This document shows, piece after piece, positions 44,153-53,778 of a DNA stretch of 64,000 bases. Position 1 is the stretch's first letter; every line of letters starts with the position of its first letter. Both the position numbers and the translations under genes were made by a program. The notes below the pieces were generated by a model. The model was not told where the DNA came from. It ran no database searches and worked only from the letters and a program-made list of their open reading frames with translations. Source of the stretch: an uncultured Alphaproteobacteria bacterium (GTDB taxonomy: Bacteria; Pseudomonadota; Alphaproteobacteria; Micavibrionales; UBA1664); the NCBI GenBank assembly GCA_943789475.1, contig CALSUG010000001.1:62001-126000 (forward strand), read 5' to 3'.

Positions 44153-45997
44153 ATGAATAGACTTAATAATGGCATAGACACCATCAAAATGGTTCAAAAA
44201 ACACTGAGCGATCGTCCAGGAGTTTACCGTATGCTGTCTACAAAAGGTGATGTTTTATACGTGGGAAAGGCACGCAACCTATCCAAACGTGTTATCAATT
44301 ACACTCGCCCTGAAAAATTACCCATGCGCCTGAAACGGATGATTTCCGAAACCACGTCTATGGAGATCATCGAAACGCATACAGAATTAGAAGCTCTCCT
44401 CCTTGAGTTCAATCTGATTAAAGAATTTAATCCGCGTTATAATATACTGCTCAAAGACGATAAAGCCTTCCCACATATTTTGATGGATCGTAGCCATGAT
44501 TTTCCACGCCTTGTAAAATATCGTGGTAAACAAACCACAAAGGGTGATTATTATGGCCCATTCGCGAATGCAGGTGCCGTTAATAAAAGCATCGATACAA
44601 TTCAAAAAATATTCCAAATTCGCAATTGTACAGACAGTTACTTTGCAAACCGCAACCGCCCTTGCCTGCAATATCATATAAAGCGGTGCACCGCACCGTG
44701 CGTCAATAAGGTAAACAAAGACGAATATGCAGGCCAAATTCAAGATGCGACAGATTTCCTCAAAGGAAATTCTCAAAAATTACAAAAACAATTCGCGGAT
44801 AAGATGAAAACAGCATCCGAGAATCAAGAATATGAACAAGCCGCAAAATACCGTGATCGTATAAAGGCATTAAGTGCGATCCAATCATCGCAAATTATTA
44901 ACCTACAAAATGTTCATAATGCGGATGTCATTGCCTTGACCATGGACGCTGGCCTCACCTGCATTTCCGTGTTTTTCATCCGTAATGGGCAAAATTTTGG
45001 TAACCGCACCTATTTCCCAAATGTGGATGAGGTCGAAACACCAGAACAAATCATTTCACGATTTATCATTGAATTTTATACGCGCAACCCATTGGTTCCC
45101 GAGGTGTTAGTCAACACAACACCACATGATATCGATTTATTGGCAGAGGCCTTAACTGTGCAATTAGGTAAAAAATGCACAATCACATGCCCCAAACGCG
45201 GTGATAAACGCGAAGTTATCGAAATGGCATACCGCAATGCCGTTTCATCATTGGAACGTCACAAAAGCCAAAAAGCATCTGACGCCAAAGGGTTAGAGCG
45301 CGTACGCGGTATATTCGATTTAGATGACATCCCCAAACGGATCGAGGTGTATGATAACTCACATCATGGTGGCGAACATATGTTGGGTGGGATGATCGTT
45401 GCGTCCCCCAAAGGATTTGAAAAATCACAATATCGTAAATTCAACCTGCGTGATACGGATGCATCGGATGATTATGGAGGCATGCGCGAGGTGATGACGC
45501 GTCGATTTGGCCACGCGATTGAAGATGGAAAAGACAGCACACATGATACATGGCCTGACATTGTCCTCATCGATGGAGGAAAAGGACAATTATCGGTAGT
45601 GACAGAAGTGCTAGAGGATTTAGGAATACTGGATCAAGTCACATTGGTCGCCATTGCCAAAGGGCCCGATCGTAATGCAGGACGCGAAGATTTCTACATG
45701 AATGGACGTGCGCCATTCACCTTGCCCCCCGCCGATATTGGGTTATTCTACCTACAACGTTTGCGGGACGAGGCACATCGTTATGCCATCGGGTCAATGC
45801 GCACACGCCGCGCCAAGACGATTGAAAAATCACCATTGGATGATGTGCCAGGTATCGGGCCAAAGCGAAAGAAAGCCCTGCTCACCCATTTCGGATCAGG
45901 CAAGGCCACGGCCAATGCATCCCTGACCGATTTGCAAAAAGTGGATGGTATTTCCACCGCATTCGCACAAAAAATATACGATCATTTTCATGGGTAA
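44153..45997 (+). CDS. uvrC: Excinuclease ABC subunit C
   Basis: Dual-incision endonuclease of nucleotide excision repair. N-terminal GIY-YIG domain ('GVYRMLSTKGDVLYVGKARN'), Cys-rich 'RPCLQYHIKRCTAPC', UvrB-binding UVR motif ('YEQAAKYRDRIKAL'), RNase H-like endonuclease domain ('YDNSHHGGEHMLGGMIVA', 'DIVLIDGGKGQLS') and C-terminal helix-hairpin-helix ('LDDVPGIGPKRKKALLTHFG'). Start ATG 44153 is preferred over TTG 44144. Full length of about 614 aa. Confidence 0.97.
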   Translation: MNRLNNGIDTIKMVQKTLSDRPGVYRMLSTKGDVLYVGKARNLSKRVINYTRPEKLPMRLKRMISETTSMEIIETHTELEALLLEFNLIKEFNPRYNILLKDDKAFPHILMDRSHDFPRLVKYRGKQTTKGDYYGPFANAGAVNKSIDTIQKIFQIRNCTDSYFANRNRPCLQYHIKRCTAPCVNKVNKDEYAGQIQDATDFLKGNSQKLQKQFADKMKTASENQEYEQAAKYRDRIKALSAIQSSQIINLQNVHNADVIALTMDAGLTCISVFFIRNGQNFGNRTYFPNVDEVETPEQIISRFIIEFYTRNPLVPEVLVNTTPHDIDLLAEALTVQLGKKCTITCPKRGDKREVIEMAYRNAVSSLERHKSQKASDAKGLERVRGIFDLDDIPKRIEVYDNSHHGGEHMLGGMIVASPKGFEKSQYRKFNLRDTDASDDYGGMREVMTRRFGHAIEDGKDSTHDTWPDIVLIDGGKGQLSVVTEVLEDLGILDQVTLVAIAKGPDRNAGREDFYMNGRAPFTLPPADIGLFYLQRLRDEAHRYAIGSMRTRRAKTIEKSPLDDVPGIGPKRKKALLTHFGSGKATANASLTDLQKVDGISTAFAQKIYDHFHG

Positions 45998-46123
45998 ATA
46001 AACCACCATAGACCGATTGTTTTGCGATATAATCATTTTATTGACATTACAGAACCGTTTTTAAAAAATATAAAGAACCTAAGTCGTTTAAGTCGGAATC
46101 AACAATATCAAATACTTAAACAT

Positions 46124-46154
46124 CACTATTTAAACTTAACTGACTTAAATAGTG
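46124..46154. promoter_or_regulatory. 10-bp perfect inverted repeat upstream of purB
   Basis: CACTATTTAA (46124-46133) and TTAAATAGTG (46145-46154) separated by 11 bases, about 37 bp before the purB ATG. Possible operator or leader hairpin. Confidence 0.45.
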
Positions 46155-46190
46155 TGGACGCACGGGCGTGTCTGCTTTATAAATATCCGC

Positions 46191-47492
46191 ATGATACCAC
46201 GTTATATTACACCCGAGATGTCGGCGATTTGGGCGCCAGAAAACAAATTCAAACATTGGCTTAATCTTGAGATCATGGCCGCCGAGGCAATGGAAGATTT
46301 AGGATCAATTCCAAAGGGCACGGCGGACGAAATTCGCACCGCCAAAATCAATGTTGCCCGCATTGACGAAATTGAATTGGAAACACGCCACGATGTGATT
46401 GCTTTCCTCACCTCCATCACCGAACAAATTGGTGATAAGGGAAAATATATGCATCAAGGGATGACATCATCCGATGTTGTTGATACTGGGTTTTCAATGC
46501 TCCTACGCGATTCAGGATTACAAATTAAATCACGTTTAGAAATGCTTTTGCGTGCGCTTGAAAAACAAATACAAGCACATCGCGAAACATTATGCATTGG
46601 TCGTTCACACGGTATTCATGCCGAACCAACAACGTTTGGTTTTAAATTGGCATCACATTACATGGCATTCAAACGATGTGTGGCACGCATGGATGACGCG
46701 ATATCCGAAATATCGATTTGCGCGATGTCGGGCCCCGTGGGCACACACGCCACATGCCCACCCGCAATTCAAAATAACGTTGCAGGTAAATTAGGATTAA
46801 AGGCAGAGGATATCTCGACCCAGATCATTCCACGTGATCGCCATGCTATGTTTTTTTCTGTCCTTGGTGTGATTGCTGGATGTATTGATAATCTAGCGAC
46901 TGAAATCCGCGCATTGCAAAAATCAGAAGTACGCGAAGTAGAGGAATTTTTCCACGCAGGGCAAAAAGGGTCTTCCGCGATGCCCCATAAACGTAATCCA
47001 GTGTTGAGTGAGAACCTAAGTGGCCTATCACGTATTATACGCGCCGGCGTTATACCCGCGATGGAAAATATGACCCTGTGGCATGAACGTGACATTTCAC
47101 ATTCATCTGTTGATCGTACAACATTGCCCGATTCAATCATGGCATGTGATTTTGCACTCGACCGTTTAGCGGGTGTGATGGATAAATTAATCGTTTACCC
47201 AAAACGCATGCGGGAGAACATGAATACATTATGCGGATTAATCTACTCGCAAAAGGTACTTCTTGCCCTAACACAGGCAGGTGTATCACGTGAAGATGCT
47301 TATAAATTGGTCCAAGAAAACGCTATGAAAATTTGGGATGGAGGATGTAAGGAAAGCTTCCTCGTCCTCATTCAATCGGACACGCGTATTACACAACATG
47401 TTAATGTCGATGACCTTGCCGCCCTATTCAATCCACAAGATTATCTAACCCATATTGGGGAAATCATTGATAACGCCTTAAAATCATCATAG
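46191..47492 (+). CDS. purB: Adenylosuccinate lyase
   Basis: Catalyses two steps of purine synthesis: SAICAR to AICAR and adenylosuccinate to AMP. The family signature 'SSAMPHKRNPVLSEN' with the catalytic flexible loop is present, along with 'TSSDVVDTGFSMLLRDS' and 'RSHGIHAEPTTFGFK'. Start MIPRYITPEMSAIW matches the conserved N-terminus, so the open frame 13 codons upstream is not used. Length of about 433 aa is standard. Confidence 0.97.
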   Translation: MIPRYITPEMSAIWAPENKFKHWLNLEIMAAEAMEDLGSIPKGTADEIRTAKINVARIDEIELETRHDVIAFLTSITEQIGDKGKYMHQGMTSSDVVDTGFSMLLRDSGLQIKSRLEMLLRALEKQIQAHRETLCIGRSHGIHAEPTTFGFKLASHYMAFKRCVARMDDAISEISICAMSGPVGTHATCPPAIQNNVAGKLGLKAEDISTQIIPRDRHAMFFSVLGVIAGCIDNLATEIRALQKSEVREVEEFFHAGQKGSSAMPHKRNPVLSENLSGLSRIIRAGVIPAMENMTLWHERDISHSSVDRTTLPDSIMACDFALDRLAGVMDKLIVYPKRMRENMNTLCGLIYSQKVLLALTQAGVSREDAYKLVQENAMKIWDGGCKESFLVLIQSDTRITQHVNVDDLAALFNPQDYLTHIGEIIDNALKSS

Positions 47493-47528
47493 TGTTGGGT
47501 TAATATTTTCTCAAACAAAGGAATAAAA

Positions 47529-48092
47529 ATGAAAAAACTCTTGCAAATACCACTAATTTTCGCTTTTGTGCTGGGACTAACAATGACAGCAAAGGCACAA
47601 AATATGAGTGAAATTTTATACATCGATTTGGAACATGGACGTGTTGCAATTGAAATGAAACCAGACATCGCACCAAAACACGTGGAGCGTATCAAAACAT
47701 TGGCCGAACAAGGCTTTTATGACGGTATCGTTTTTCACCGTGTGATTGATGGATTCATGGCGCAAACTGGTGATCCAACGGGCACAGGAACAAGTGGTTC
47801 TGACATGCCAGATCTTGAGGCGGAATTCTCAAACACAAACTTTGGCCGCGGTACAATCGGTATGGCTCGTACATCGGATCCAAACTCTGCGAATTCACAA
47901 TTCTTTATCTGTTTTGATGATTGTAGCTTCCTTAACGGACAATACACAATTTGGGGACAGGTTATCGAAGGCATGGAACATGTTGATGCGATTAAACGCG
48001 GTGAACCACCACGTAATCCAGATAAAATGGTAAAAGTTTCGTTAGCATCCGCTGATGAAAAAATTTCAGAAGAAAACGAATCTGAAGATTAA
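47529..48092 (+). CDS. Peptidyl-prolyl cis-trans isomerase, cyclophilin type, exported
   Basis: Signal peptide (about residues 1-23, ending 'TMTAKAQ') and a cyclophilin core with 'DGIVFHRVIDGFMAQTGDPT', 'GTIGMARTSDPNSANSQFFI' and 'FLNGQYTIWGQVIEGMEHVD'. Probably a periplasmic PpiA-like folding catalyst. The acidic C-terminal tail is short. Followed by a strong terminator. Confidence 0.95.
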   Translation: MKKLLQIPLIFAFVLGLTMTAKAQNMSEILYIDLEHGRVAIEMKPDIAPKHVERIKTLAEQGFYDGIVFHRVIDGFMAQTGDPTGTGTSGSDMPDLEAEFSNTNFGRGTIGMARTSDPNSANSQFFICFDDCSFLNGQYTIWGQVIEGMEHVDAIKRGEPPRNPDKMVKVSLASADEKISEENESED

Positions 48093-48100
48093 AAAAATTA

Positions 48101-48124
48101 AAAGAGCTGAAAGGCTCTTTTTTT
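48101..48124 (+). terminator. Intrinsic terminator after cyclophilin gene
   Basis: AAAGAGC and GCTCTTT pair around a TGAAAG loop, followed by a T7 run. Confidence 0.85.
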
Positions 48125-48125
48125 A

Positions 48126-48515
48126 TTAATAACCGTCCATTGCCTTTTGAATATCTGATACAGGGACTTCTTTTGTAATCACTTTGTCCCCTATAGTAAT
48201 CGAAATTGTTGCCGTCTCACCTTCAATCGATTGTAGAACCTGTTTTCCTTGTGCTATTTGTTCTGGTGTTGCCTCAGGTAATGCACCTGTAGAAAACTCA
48301 TTCCCGCCCCCACCAATAAAGAATGGAAGACATGTTACAACAGATAGAACTGTAATCCATGGTAATTTACGTTTTGGTTTTGACGTCTTTGCACGCATGG
48401 CACTCAGACGTTCGTCCATCGTTTGCTGCTGAATATTAAATCCATTTTTTGCAACGTCTCTCGAGGCATCTTCAAATACCTTACGTCGCATCATATCGGA
48501 TTTTGTTTCAATCAT
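48126..48515 (-). CDS. Hypothetical membrane protein (129 aa)
   Basis: Basic cytosolic N-terminus (about 50 residues), one membrane helix ('LPWITVLSVVTCLPFFIGGG') and a periplasmic domain with 'QVLQSIEGETATISITIGDK'. Unknown family. Convergent with the cyclophilin gene across the terminator. Confidence 0.55.
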   Translation of the reverse strand: MIETKSDMMRRKVFEDASRDVAKNGFNIQQQTMDERLSAMRAKTSKPKRKLPWITVLSVVTCLPFFIGGGGNEFSTGALPEATPEQIAQGKQVLQSIEGETATISITIGDKVITKEVPVSDIQKAMDGY

Positions 48516-48563
48516 TGAATAATCATTCCCCAGTTATCTTAACACCCATTAATGATAGCCAAA

Positions 48564-49379
48564 TTACATTGATAAATTATTAATTATTTCAATTTGACTA
48601 GGATCAAAAACCTCTATAAACGGGCCATTATAATCACGTATCCAACCACGAGCTCGTATTTTTTGTCCACCTAACTGCGTTACATTAATACCCGCTTTCG
48701 AAAATTTTCGACGTAACAATGAATCCATAGACACTGTCATGTCCTCACGCCAATCGATTCCAAAATTGAGATAAATAACATTATTTTTAACCGCTATTTT
48801 TTCAACAACACCTTCGACAATAGCAAATCTGTCTTCAACACCAATTGCCGTTTCTTCATTCAGTATCTGCCACTGATCTTCGCTCCAAAATCCTATCTTT
48901 TCTTTTTTTGCAAACTCTTCGGCTTTATAGAGATCCAAAACAGTGTCTTTATGGCTTTGTGTAGGATAAGAAAATGCATAACCGAATTTCACCAATTCTT
49001 CTTGTGCCCACATTCCATCATCTGCACGCACTAAATAGGATTCTTTATGTCCCAATGCGTTAAATAGCGCACGTTCAATATTACGTACTTGATAAATACG
49101 AACAAACTTATCTAAAAATTCTGTTTCTAAAAATTCTTTCGCCCGTTTGCCGTATTCGCCTTGTGATGTTGGTGTTTCCCACGGAATATAAATTGCCGGC
49201 AGGTGAATTGTTGTTGTGTTATTTACCACCAATGTTTGTCCATCAATGACTTGCGTCACACGAGCCTTGGGCACCGTCAGGCGTAAAATATCCTTGATCT
49301 CACTTTCACCTCCAAATACATGCCCTATTTGTGCCATGGACATTGTTATAATTAATGATAGAAATAAAGTACGTAACAT
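48564..49379 (-). CDS. Exported protein with thermonuclease-like (SNase) fold
   Basis: Signal peptide (to about residue 23), then a Staphylococcal-nuclease-like OB fold ('ARVTQVIDGQTLVVNNTTTI', 'HLPAIYIPWETPTSQGEYGK', 'RAKEFLETEFLDKFVRIYQV') with a second, beta-rich C-terminal region. In active nucleases the first strand pattern is DGDT with a following RL.GIDxPE; here these are DGQT and HLPAIYIPWE, so key Asp and Arg positions are changed. Nuclease activity is therefore doubtful. Divergent to the M48 pseudogene by seven bases. Confidence 0.7.
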   Translation of the reverse strand: MLRTLFLSLIITMSMAQIGHVFGGESEIKDILRLTVPKARVTQVIDGQTLVVNNTTTIHLPAIYIPWETPTSQGEYGKRAKEFLETEFLDKFVRIYQVRNIERALFNALGHKESYLVRADDGMWAQEELVKFGYAFSYPTQSHKDTVLDLYKAEEFAKKEKIGFWSEDQWQILNEETAIGVEDRFAIVEGVVEKIAVKNNVIYLNFGIDWREDMTVSMDSLLRRKFSKAGINVTQLGGQKIRARGWIRDYNGPFIEVFDPSQIEIINNLSM

Positions 49380-49386
49380 ATATTAA

Positions 49387-50873
49387 GTGATGACAAATAT
49401 TATGCCCTTCGACAAGACTATTTTCCTAATCCTACCCATTTTAATTTTATCGGCGTGTTCTACAAATCAAGCCACAGGCAGAAACCAATTCACAGGATTA
49501 ATGCCCGCATCACAAGAGGCGCAAATCGGAACACAAGAACATCAAAAAATCCTAAAACAATTTGGCGGCGCCGTAAAAGACAAAGCCCTACGTGATTATG
49601 TTACACGTGTCGGAGAAAAAATTGTTCCACATACAGAACGTAAGGATGTTAAGTACACTTTTACATTGTTAGATAGCCCCGTCGTCAATGCCTTTGCCCT
49701 GCCCGGCGGATATGTTTACGTCACACGTGGAATTTTAACACTGGCAAATAACGAAGCTGATCTCGCTGGTGTTATAGCGCATGAAATTGGGCATGTTACC
49801 GCTCGCCATTCTGCAGAACGTTATTCAACATCTGTATTAACTTCAATCGGTGCAAGTATTTTATCCGCGGCCATTAAAGTTGATGGTGCATCGCAGGCAC
49901 TTGGCCTTGGTGCAAATTTATACCTCAGTTCATACTCAAGATCACAAGAACATGAATCCGATGATTTAGGCATTCGTTACCTATCACGTGCCGGATACGA
50001 TACAATGGGAATGGCAAATTTCTTAAAATCATTAGAAGCATCTAGCATATTAGAGAAAAAAGAAGCTGGTAAGAGTACCCAAAAGCGTACCTAACTATCT
50101 TTCAACACACCCTGTGACTGCAGATCGTGTGACGCGATCAATTACAGAAGCAAATAAATATCCAAAGGGTGAGAAAGAAACTCATCGGGTTACTTACCTT
50201 AAACAAATCAATGGAATGACCGTTGGAGATAGCGCTGAACAAGGTTTTATTGATAACAATAAATTGTGTTCACCCTGAAACTGGGTTTCATATTCAATAC
50301 GCCTAAAAATTTTAAAATTCACAACACACCAAAGGCCGTTATCGCAAAGTCAAAGACAAAAAAATGGCCCTACTTTGATATTCTCAAGCGGTAAGAAAGA
50401 TATTTCACAAACTGCAAAAGATATCTTAACACAAGTTGTTCTCAAGGGAGACACATCCACCGCTCGTGATCTTGGTACTAACATGATTAATGGTTTCAAA
50501 ACAGCAAGTGCAGAAACCAGTGGTGTTATAGGTGGCCTCAAATCAAATATTCGCCATATCGTTATTGAATGGGATAAAGAGCACGTCTATTTCTTTAGTC
50601 TTGTAATGCCTGAACGCACAAGTGTTGCAGAGATAGAAAAACTAAAATCATCAGCATATAGCTTCCAAACGTATGAAAGCCTCCGACAAATCTAAATACC
50701 TCCCAAAACGCATCCAAATCCGCGTTGCTAAATCAGGTGCAACAGCGGCAGCAATGGCAAAAAAATTTCCCTATGATGATGATTTAAATGCCATGAGATT
50801 TAACGTTATAAACGGATTAAAGTCAGGGCAACCACTACAAGAAGGTCGCGCGTATAAAATTATTAGTCAATAA
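49387..50873 (+). pseudogene. M48-family metalloprotease lipoprotein, multiply frameshifted
   Basis: The first 235 codons are intact: lipobox 'LILSAC', zinc motif 'IAHEIGHVTARHS' and 'RSQEHESDDLGIRYLSRAGY' as in YfgC/BepA-type proteases. After 50094 the homologous text continues only by changing frame: 'VPNYLSTHPVTADRVTRSIT' (about 50080-50276), 'VHPETGFHIQYA' (about 50270-50303), 'PKNFKIHNTPKAVIAKS' (about 50305-50385), 'SSGKKDISQTAKDILTQVV' to 50695, and 'KYLPKRIQIRVAKSGATAAA' to 50873. At least five small indels are needed. The C-terminal region ends in a LysM-like segment. Confidence 0.85.
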
Positions 50874-50877
50874 AAAA

Positions 50878-52023
50878 TCAAGATATTGAATCTTTCAGAA
50901 TATCTTTTGCGGTTTTGAACGTAAGCCCATCGTAATAGCGCATAGCCATACGAAGCTCATCTGCATTCACAGCTTGATGGGATCGTGCAACAGTACGGCT
51001 TAACAAGAACATTGATACAAAATTTTCTTTTGAAATTGCCATCGCACGACATGCAACAGCCAATCCTTGTCCACCGACTTGGCGCATCATATTCCACACA
51101 ATATCATTATTCAGGCCAGACTTCATTGAAAAGAGTGCAATAAAGAATCGTCCCTGACGACGACGCAATGTATTAACCAACATATGTTCGCTAATTTTAT
51201 CTTGAGCGAAATATAATCCTGCAACCTCATTCATTAATGTTGATGGTTCGCGTGTATTATCTTGTAAAATTGTATCAGAGAAATCTTGAACACAATCCTC
51301 CAGCGCTCTATTAACCTCTTCATTTACAATATCAAAGCGATTAGCGATATCATTACGCAATGCAATTGATATATGCCAATAAATTTCAACCGCCAATTGA
51401 CGCGGAAGTGTTTTATAATTCAACAATTCATCAGCAAGACTTTCATCGCAAATCGCATGTTCTTTTACTTTTTGCAAATGACGATTATCCATTTCAATGG
51501 TGTCATTACGTAGCAAGCCTACCGATGTTTTTACATCTTTTTGCGCAACAAGAGAATCAACAACACGATCTGATATCTCTGCACGCCCTGCCACGGCCTG
51601 CCAATGTCCAGCCCCTTTTGATTGAATAATCAACAAAAGGTCCATATCTTTTAATAATGGTGAAAATTTCAACACTGGCCCAGCAACATCAATGTCATCA
51701 TAAGCCAAATAATGGAGAAGTGTTGCATGCAAATCATCACGCGGCGCAAGGCGATCTGCCAAATTTTTACGCACATCTGTTTCTGCTTGTTTAATTAAGC
51801 TAACAAGAACGTCTGCGGCCAAATTTTCTTCTGAATCCGACAGATTAGCATCCAATATCGCCGCAACATTATTAATTAAATTTTGAGAGCCGTCAGAATT
51901 AGTGCGATCTTGCCTATATGCAAAAACACTATCGTGCAAGTTGACTAACAACGGATCAAAACGATCAAACGCTGTTTCTCTTCCTTCTGATGAAGGTCTG
52001 TAATGATTATCCCTATATGCCAA
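50878..52023 (-). CDS. DUF2336 family protein
   Basis: All-helical, HEAT-like protein of 381 aa characteristic of alphaproteobacteria ('RKNLADRLAPRDDLHATLLH', 'DIDVAGPVLKFSPLLKDMDL', 'ISDRVVDSLVAQKDVKTSVG', 'RRRQGRFFIALFSMKSGLNN'). Function unknown; members are often found near sensory or regulatory genes. Convergent with the M48 pseudogene, four bases between them. No signal peptide. Confidence 0.85.
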   Translation of the reverse strand: MAYRDNHYRPSSEGRETAFDRFDPLLVNLHDSVFAYRQDRTNSDGSQNLINNVAAILDANLSDSEENLAADVLVSLIKQAETDVRKNLADRLAPRDDLHATLLHYLAYDDIDVAGPVLKFSPLLKDMDLLLIIQSKGAGHWQAVAGRAEISDRVVDSLVAQKDVKTSVGLLRNDTIEMDNRHLQKVKEHAICDESLADELLNYKTLPRQLAVEIYWHISIALRNDIANRFDIVNEEVNRALEDCVQDFSDTILQDNTREPSTLMNEVAGLYFAQDKISEHMLVNTLRRRQGRFFIALFSMKSGLNNDIVWNMMRQVGGQGLAVACRAMAISKENFVSMFLLSRTVARSHQAVNADELRMAMRYYDGLTFKTAKDILKDSIS

Positions 52024-52213
52024 AATGCATTCCCAGTTTTTTTTATAATTATTATTTGTTCCTCAATTATCAGAATGCCAGAAACAGGTTACCAAACTCT
52101 TAATAGGAAAAAAGAGAGATACACACATATGCATTAAGGGTTTATTAAGAAAATATTTACTTTAATGCGATAGCCTAGTATTCTTATAGGGATATTAAGG
52201 GGACGAAATTACC

Positions 52214-52456
52214 ATGACAAATAACATTGGATCAGCGCCACAATACACACCAAGTGTTGTACAAAACAGCCCGCAACAAAGCGCGGTTAAACAACAGGTG
52301 CAAACAAAAGTGGCCCAGGGCAACAGCGAACAAACACAAAAAATAATCAACGATCAAGTCGGTGGCGTAGAAGCAGCAGTTAAAAATGTTTTAGCGCAAG
52401 CCGAATCATCCCAACAACCCGTTAGTCGCGGCCAAGTTATAGACATCGTGGTATAA
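52214..52456 (+). CDS. Hypothetical small protein (80 aa), Gln-rich
   Basis: Low-complexity Gln/Ser/Val-rich peptide ('PSVVQNSPQQSAVKQQVQTK') with 'GGVEAAVKNVLAQAESSQQP' toward the C-terminus. No family recognised. Upstream AAGGGGACGAAATTACC may serve as ribosome binding region. Convergent with the YbjN-like gene. Confidence 0.5.
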   Translation: MTNNIGSAPQYTPSVVQNSPQQSAVKQQVQTKVAQGNSEQTQKIINDQVGGVEAAVKNVLAQAESSQQPVSRGQVIDIVV

Positions 52457-52498
52457 CACGTTCCCTCTTAACTCGTTTTTAATCTTGGCTTTGAATTT

Positions 52499-53023
52499 TT
52501 AAGCGGACCCTTTTGTTTCAGAAAACATAAGGGTTAGGTTTTCTAGAGACCAATCTTCATTATCAAATAAATCCTGATCCGAATCTTCCATATCTGTGAT
52601 CGCTAACGAAATACAAAAACGATCAACTTCAGCTATTGCATGATCAATTGAATCTTCAACCATCATCAATATTTTTCCATCACCACTACCTTCTAATTGC
52701 AGTATTGATTTAAATAAGCTGTTCCCTACCCCATCAGTCATAAAAAATCCACGCCAGGCTGTTTCATTCGCCAATGCGATGGCTGTTTCTAAAATATCAC
52801 GTTCTGAATTTTGAGTAGCCTTGATAATAACTGTTGATTTCAGTGCATTATGATCCGCATTCCACTCCAAAACAAAATCATACTCCCCTTGTTTTCCACC
52901 ACATGTAAAATGTAATCGTGTTTTCGTTTCTCGGGTAAAACTATAATCAGACGCCTCGAGCAAATCATCAAGAATATCAAGAGGATTAGAGAGCGTTTTT
53001 GTTTTATGAAGCGGTATCACCAT
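52499..53023 (-). CDS. YbjN-domain protein
   Basis: Alphaproteobacterial YbjN family, a fold related to secretion-chaperone proteins; role not established. Start at 53023 (MVIPLHKTKTLSNPLDILDD) is preferred because family members start here; a frame start 16 codons upstream is unlikely. Conserved features: 'LLEASDYSFTRETKTRLHFT', 'IALANETAWRGFFMTDG'. Acidic C-terminus. Confidence 0.7.
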   Translation of the reverse strand: MVIPLHKTKTLSNPLDILDDLLEASDYSFTRETKTRLHFTCGGKQGEYDFVLEWNADHNALKSTVIIKATQNSERDILETAIALANETAWRGFFMTDGVGNSLFKSILQLEGSGDGKILMMVEDSIDHAIAEVDRFCISLAITDMEDSDQDLFDNEDWSLENLTLMFSETKGSA

Positions 53024-53074
53024 GCAAATAGGTGTAACAGGTAAACAATGTCCACTGCAAGGAAAAGTCAAAAG

Positions 53075-53671
53075 TTATAGACACATAGATAAATTTTGAA
53101 GATCTAATTTCTGCATCTCACCTAAAGCCATTTCAGCTTTTTCCCAATATGCATTTAGAGATATAATGTCAAACGTATCAAATGCAAAATCAACTGGTGT
53201 TAATGTTTCTTCACCTTCATATACAACAGTTTCTGTTAATGCATATCCTCGTTTTAAATTAATTTCCATGGGATACGATAGAGTTGAGCCATTTGCATTA
53301 TTAAAAGCAGAGCGTGCAACCTCAATTGAAACCACAGATGCTCGTGACATATGGGGGCCAGCATAATCAACACCATCCATATTTTTAATTCCATAGTATG
53401 TCATATCATCCAACATTTTTTTCAATTGCTCTTGTGTTAACAAAGGCAAATTTAAATCAGACACTCCTAAGTGACCGTCCTCTTGCGTAGAATCTGACCA
53501 CACATTAATTAACTTCCCCATATCATCACTCATCACCACGTACGCCTGGTTTTTTTGACGATCAAAAACAATTCTTTCAACAGCTAAGTCTGCAAAACAC
53601 TCCTGTGTCATTACACCTGTTGAAATTCCTATAAACATTAAAGCTATCGCAGATGTTGATTTTAAATTCAT
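53075..53671 (-). CDS. Hypothetical exported protein (198 aa)
   Basis: Signal peptide (about residues 1-27, ending 'MTQECFA') and a mixed mature domain ('YVVMSDDMGKLINVWSDS', 'MEINLKRGYALTETVVYEGE'). Family unknown. Transcribed from its own promoter at 53701-53729. Confidence 0.6.
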   Translation of the reverse strand: MNLKSTSAIALMFIGISTGVMTQECFADLAVERIVFDRQKNQAYVVMSDDMGKLINVWSDSTQEDGHLGVSDLNLPLLTQEQLKKMLDDMTYYGIKNMDGVDYAGPHMSRASVVSIEVARSAFNNANGSTLSYPMEINLKRGYALTETVVYEGEETLTPVDFAFDTFDIISLNAYWEKAEMALGEMQKLDLQNLSMCL

Positions 53672-53700
53672 TATGTCCCCTCCTCACAAAAGTAGGTGTC

Positions 53701-53729
53701 TTATAATACAAGTATATGCAATATGTCAA
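53701..53729 (-). promoter_or_regulatory. Promoter of the 198-aa exported protein gene
   Basis: On the minus strand TTGACA (53724-53729), 17-bp spacer, TTATAA (53701-53706). Divergent to the promoter at 53743. Confidence 0.6.
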
Positions 53730-53742
53730 CTTATTTTATAAA

Positions 53743-53772
53743 TTGACATACCTTACCAAAATTTGCCATAGT
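53743..53772 (+). promoter_or_regulatory. Promoter, plus strand
   Basis: TTGACA (53743-53748), 18-bp spacer, CATAGT (53767-53772). The expected start site, about 53779, coincides with the ATG of a 16-codon peptide ORF, implying a leaderless transcript. Confidence 0.5.
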
Positions 53773-53778
53773 ACTAAT

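Noticed and set aside
45998-46190. TTGACA at 46041 as the purB promoter
   Set aside because: No -10 element at acceptable spacing; the match to TATAAA is 22 bp away.
46022-46264. 80-aa frame upstream of and overlapping purB
   Set aside because: It overlaps the conserved purB start in another frame and has no recognisable features or good ribosome binding site.
48101-48124. A CRISPR or repeat array near short palindromes
   Set aside because: Hairpins in the window are isolated terminators; no regularly spaced repeat array was found anywhere.
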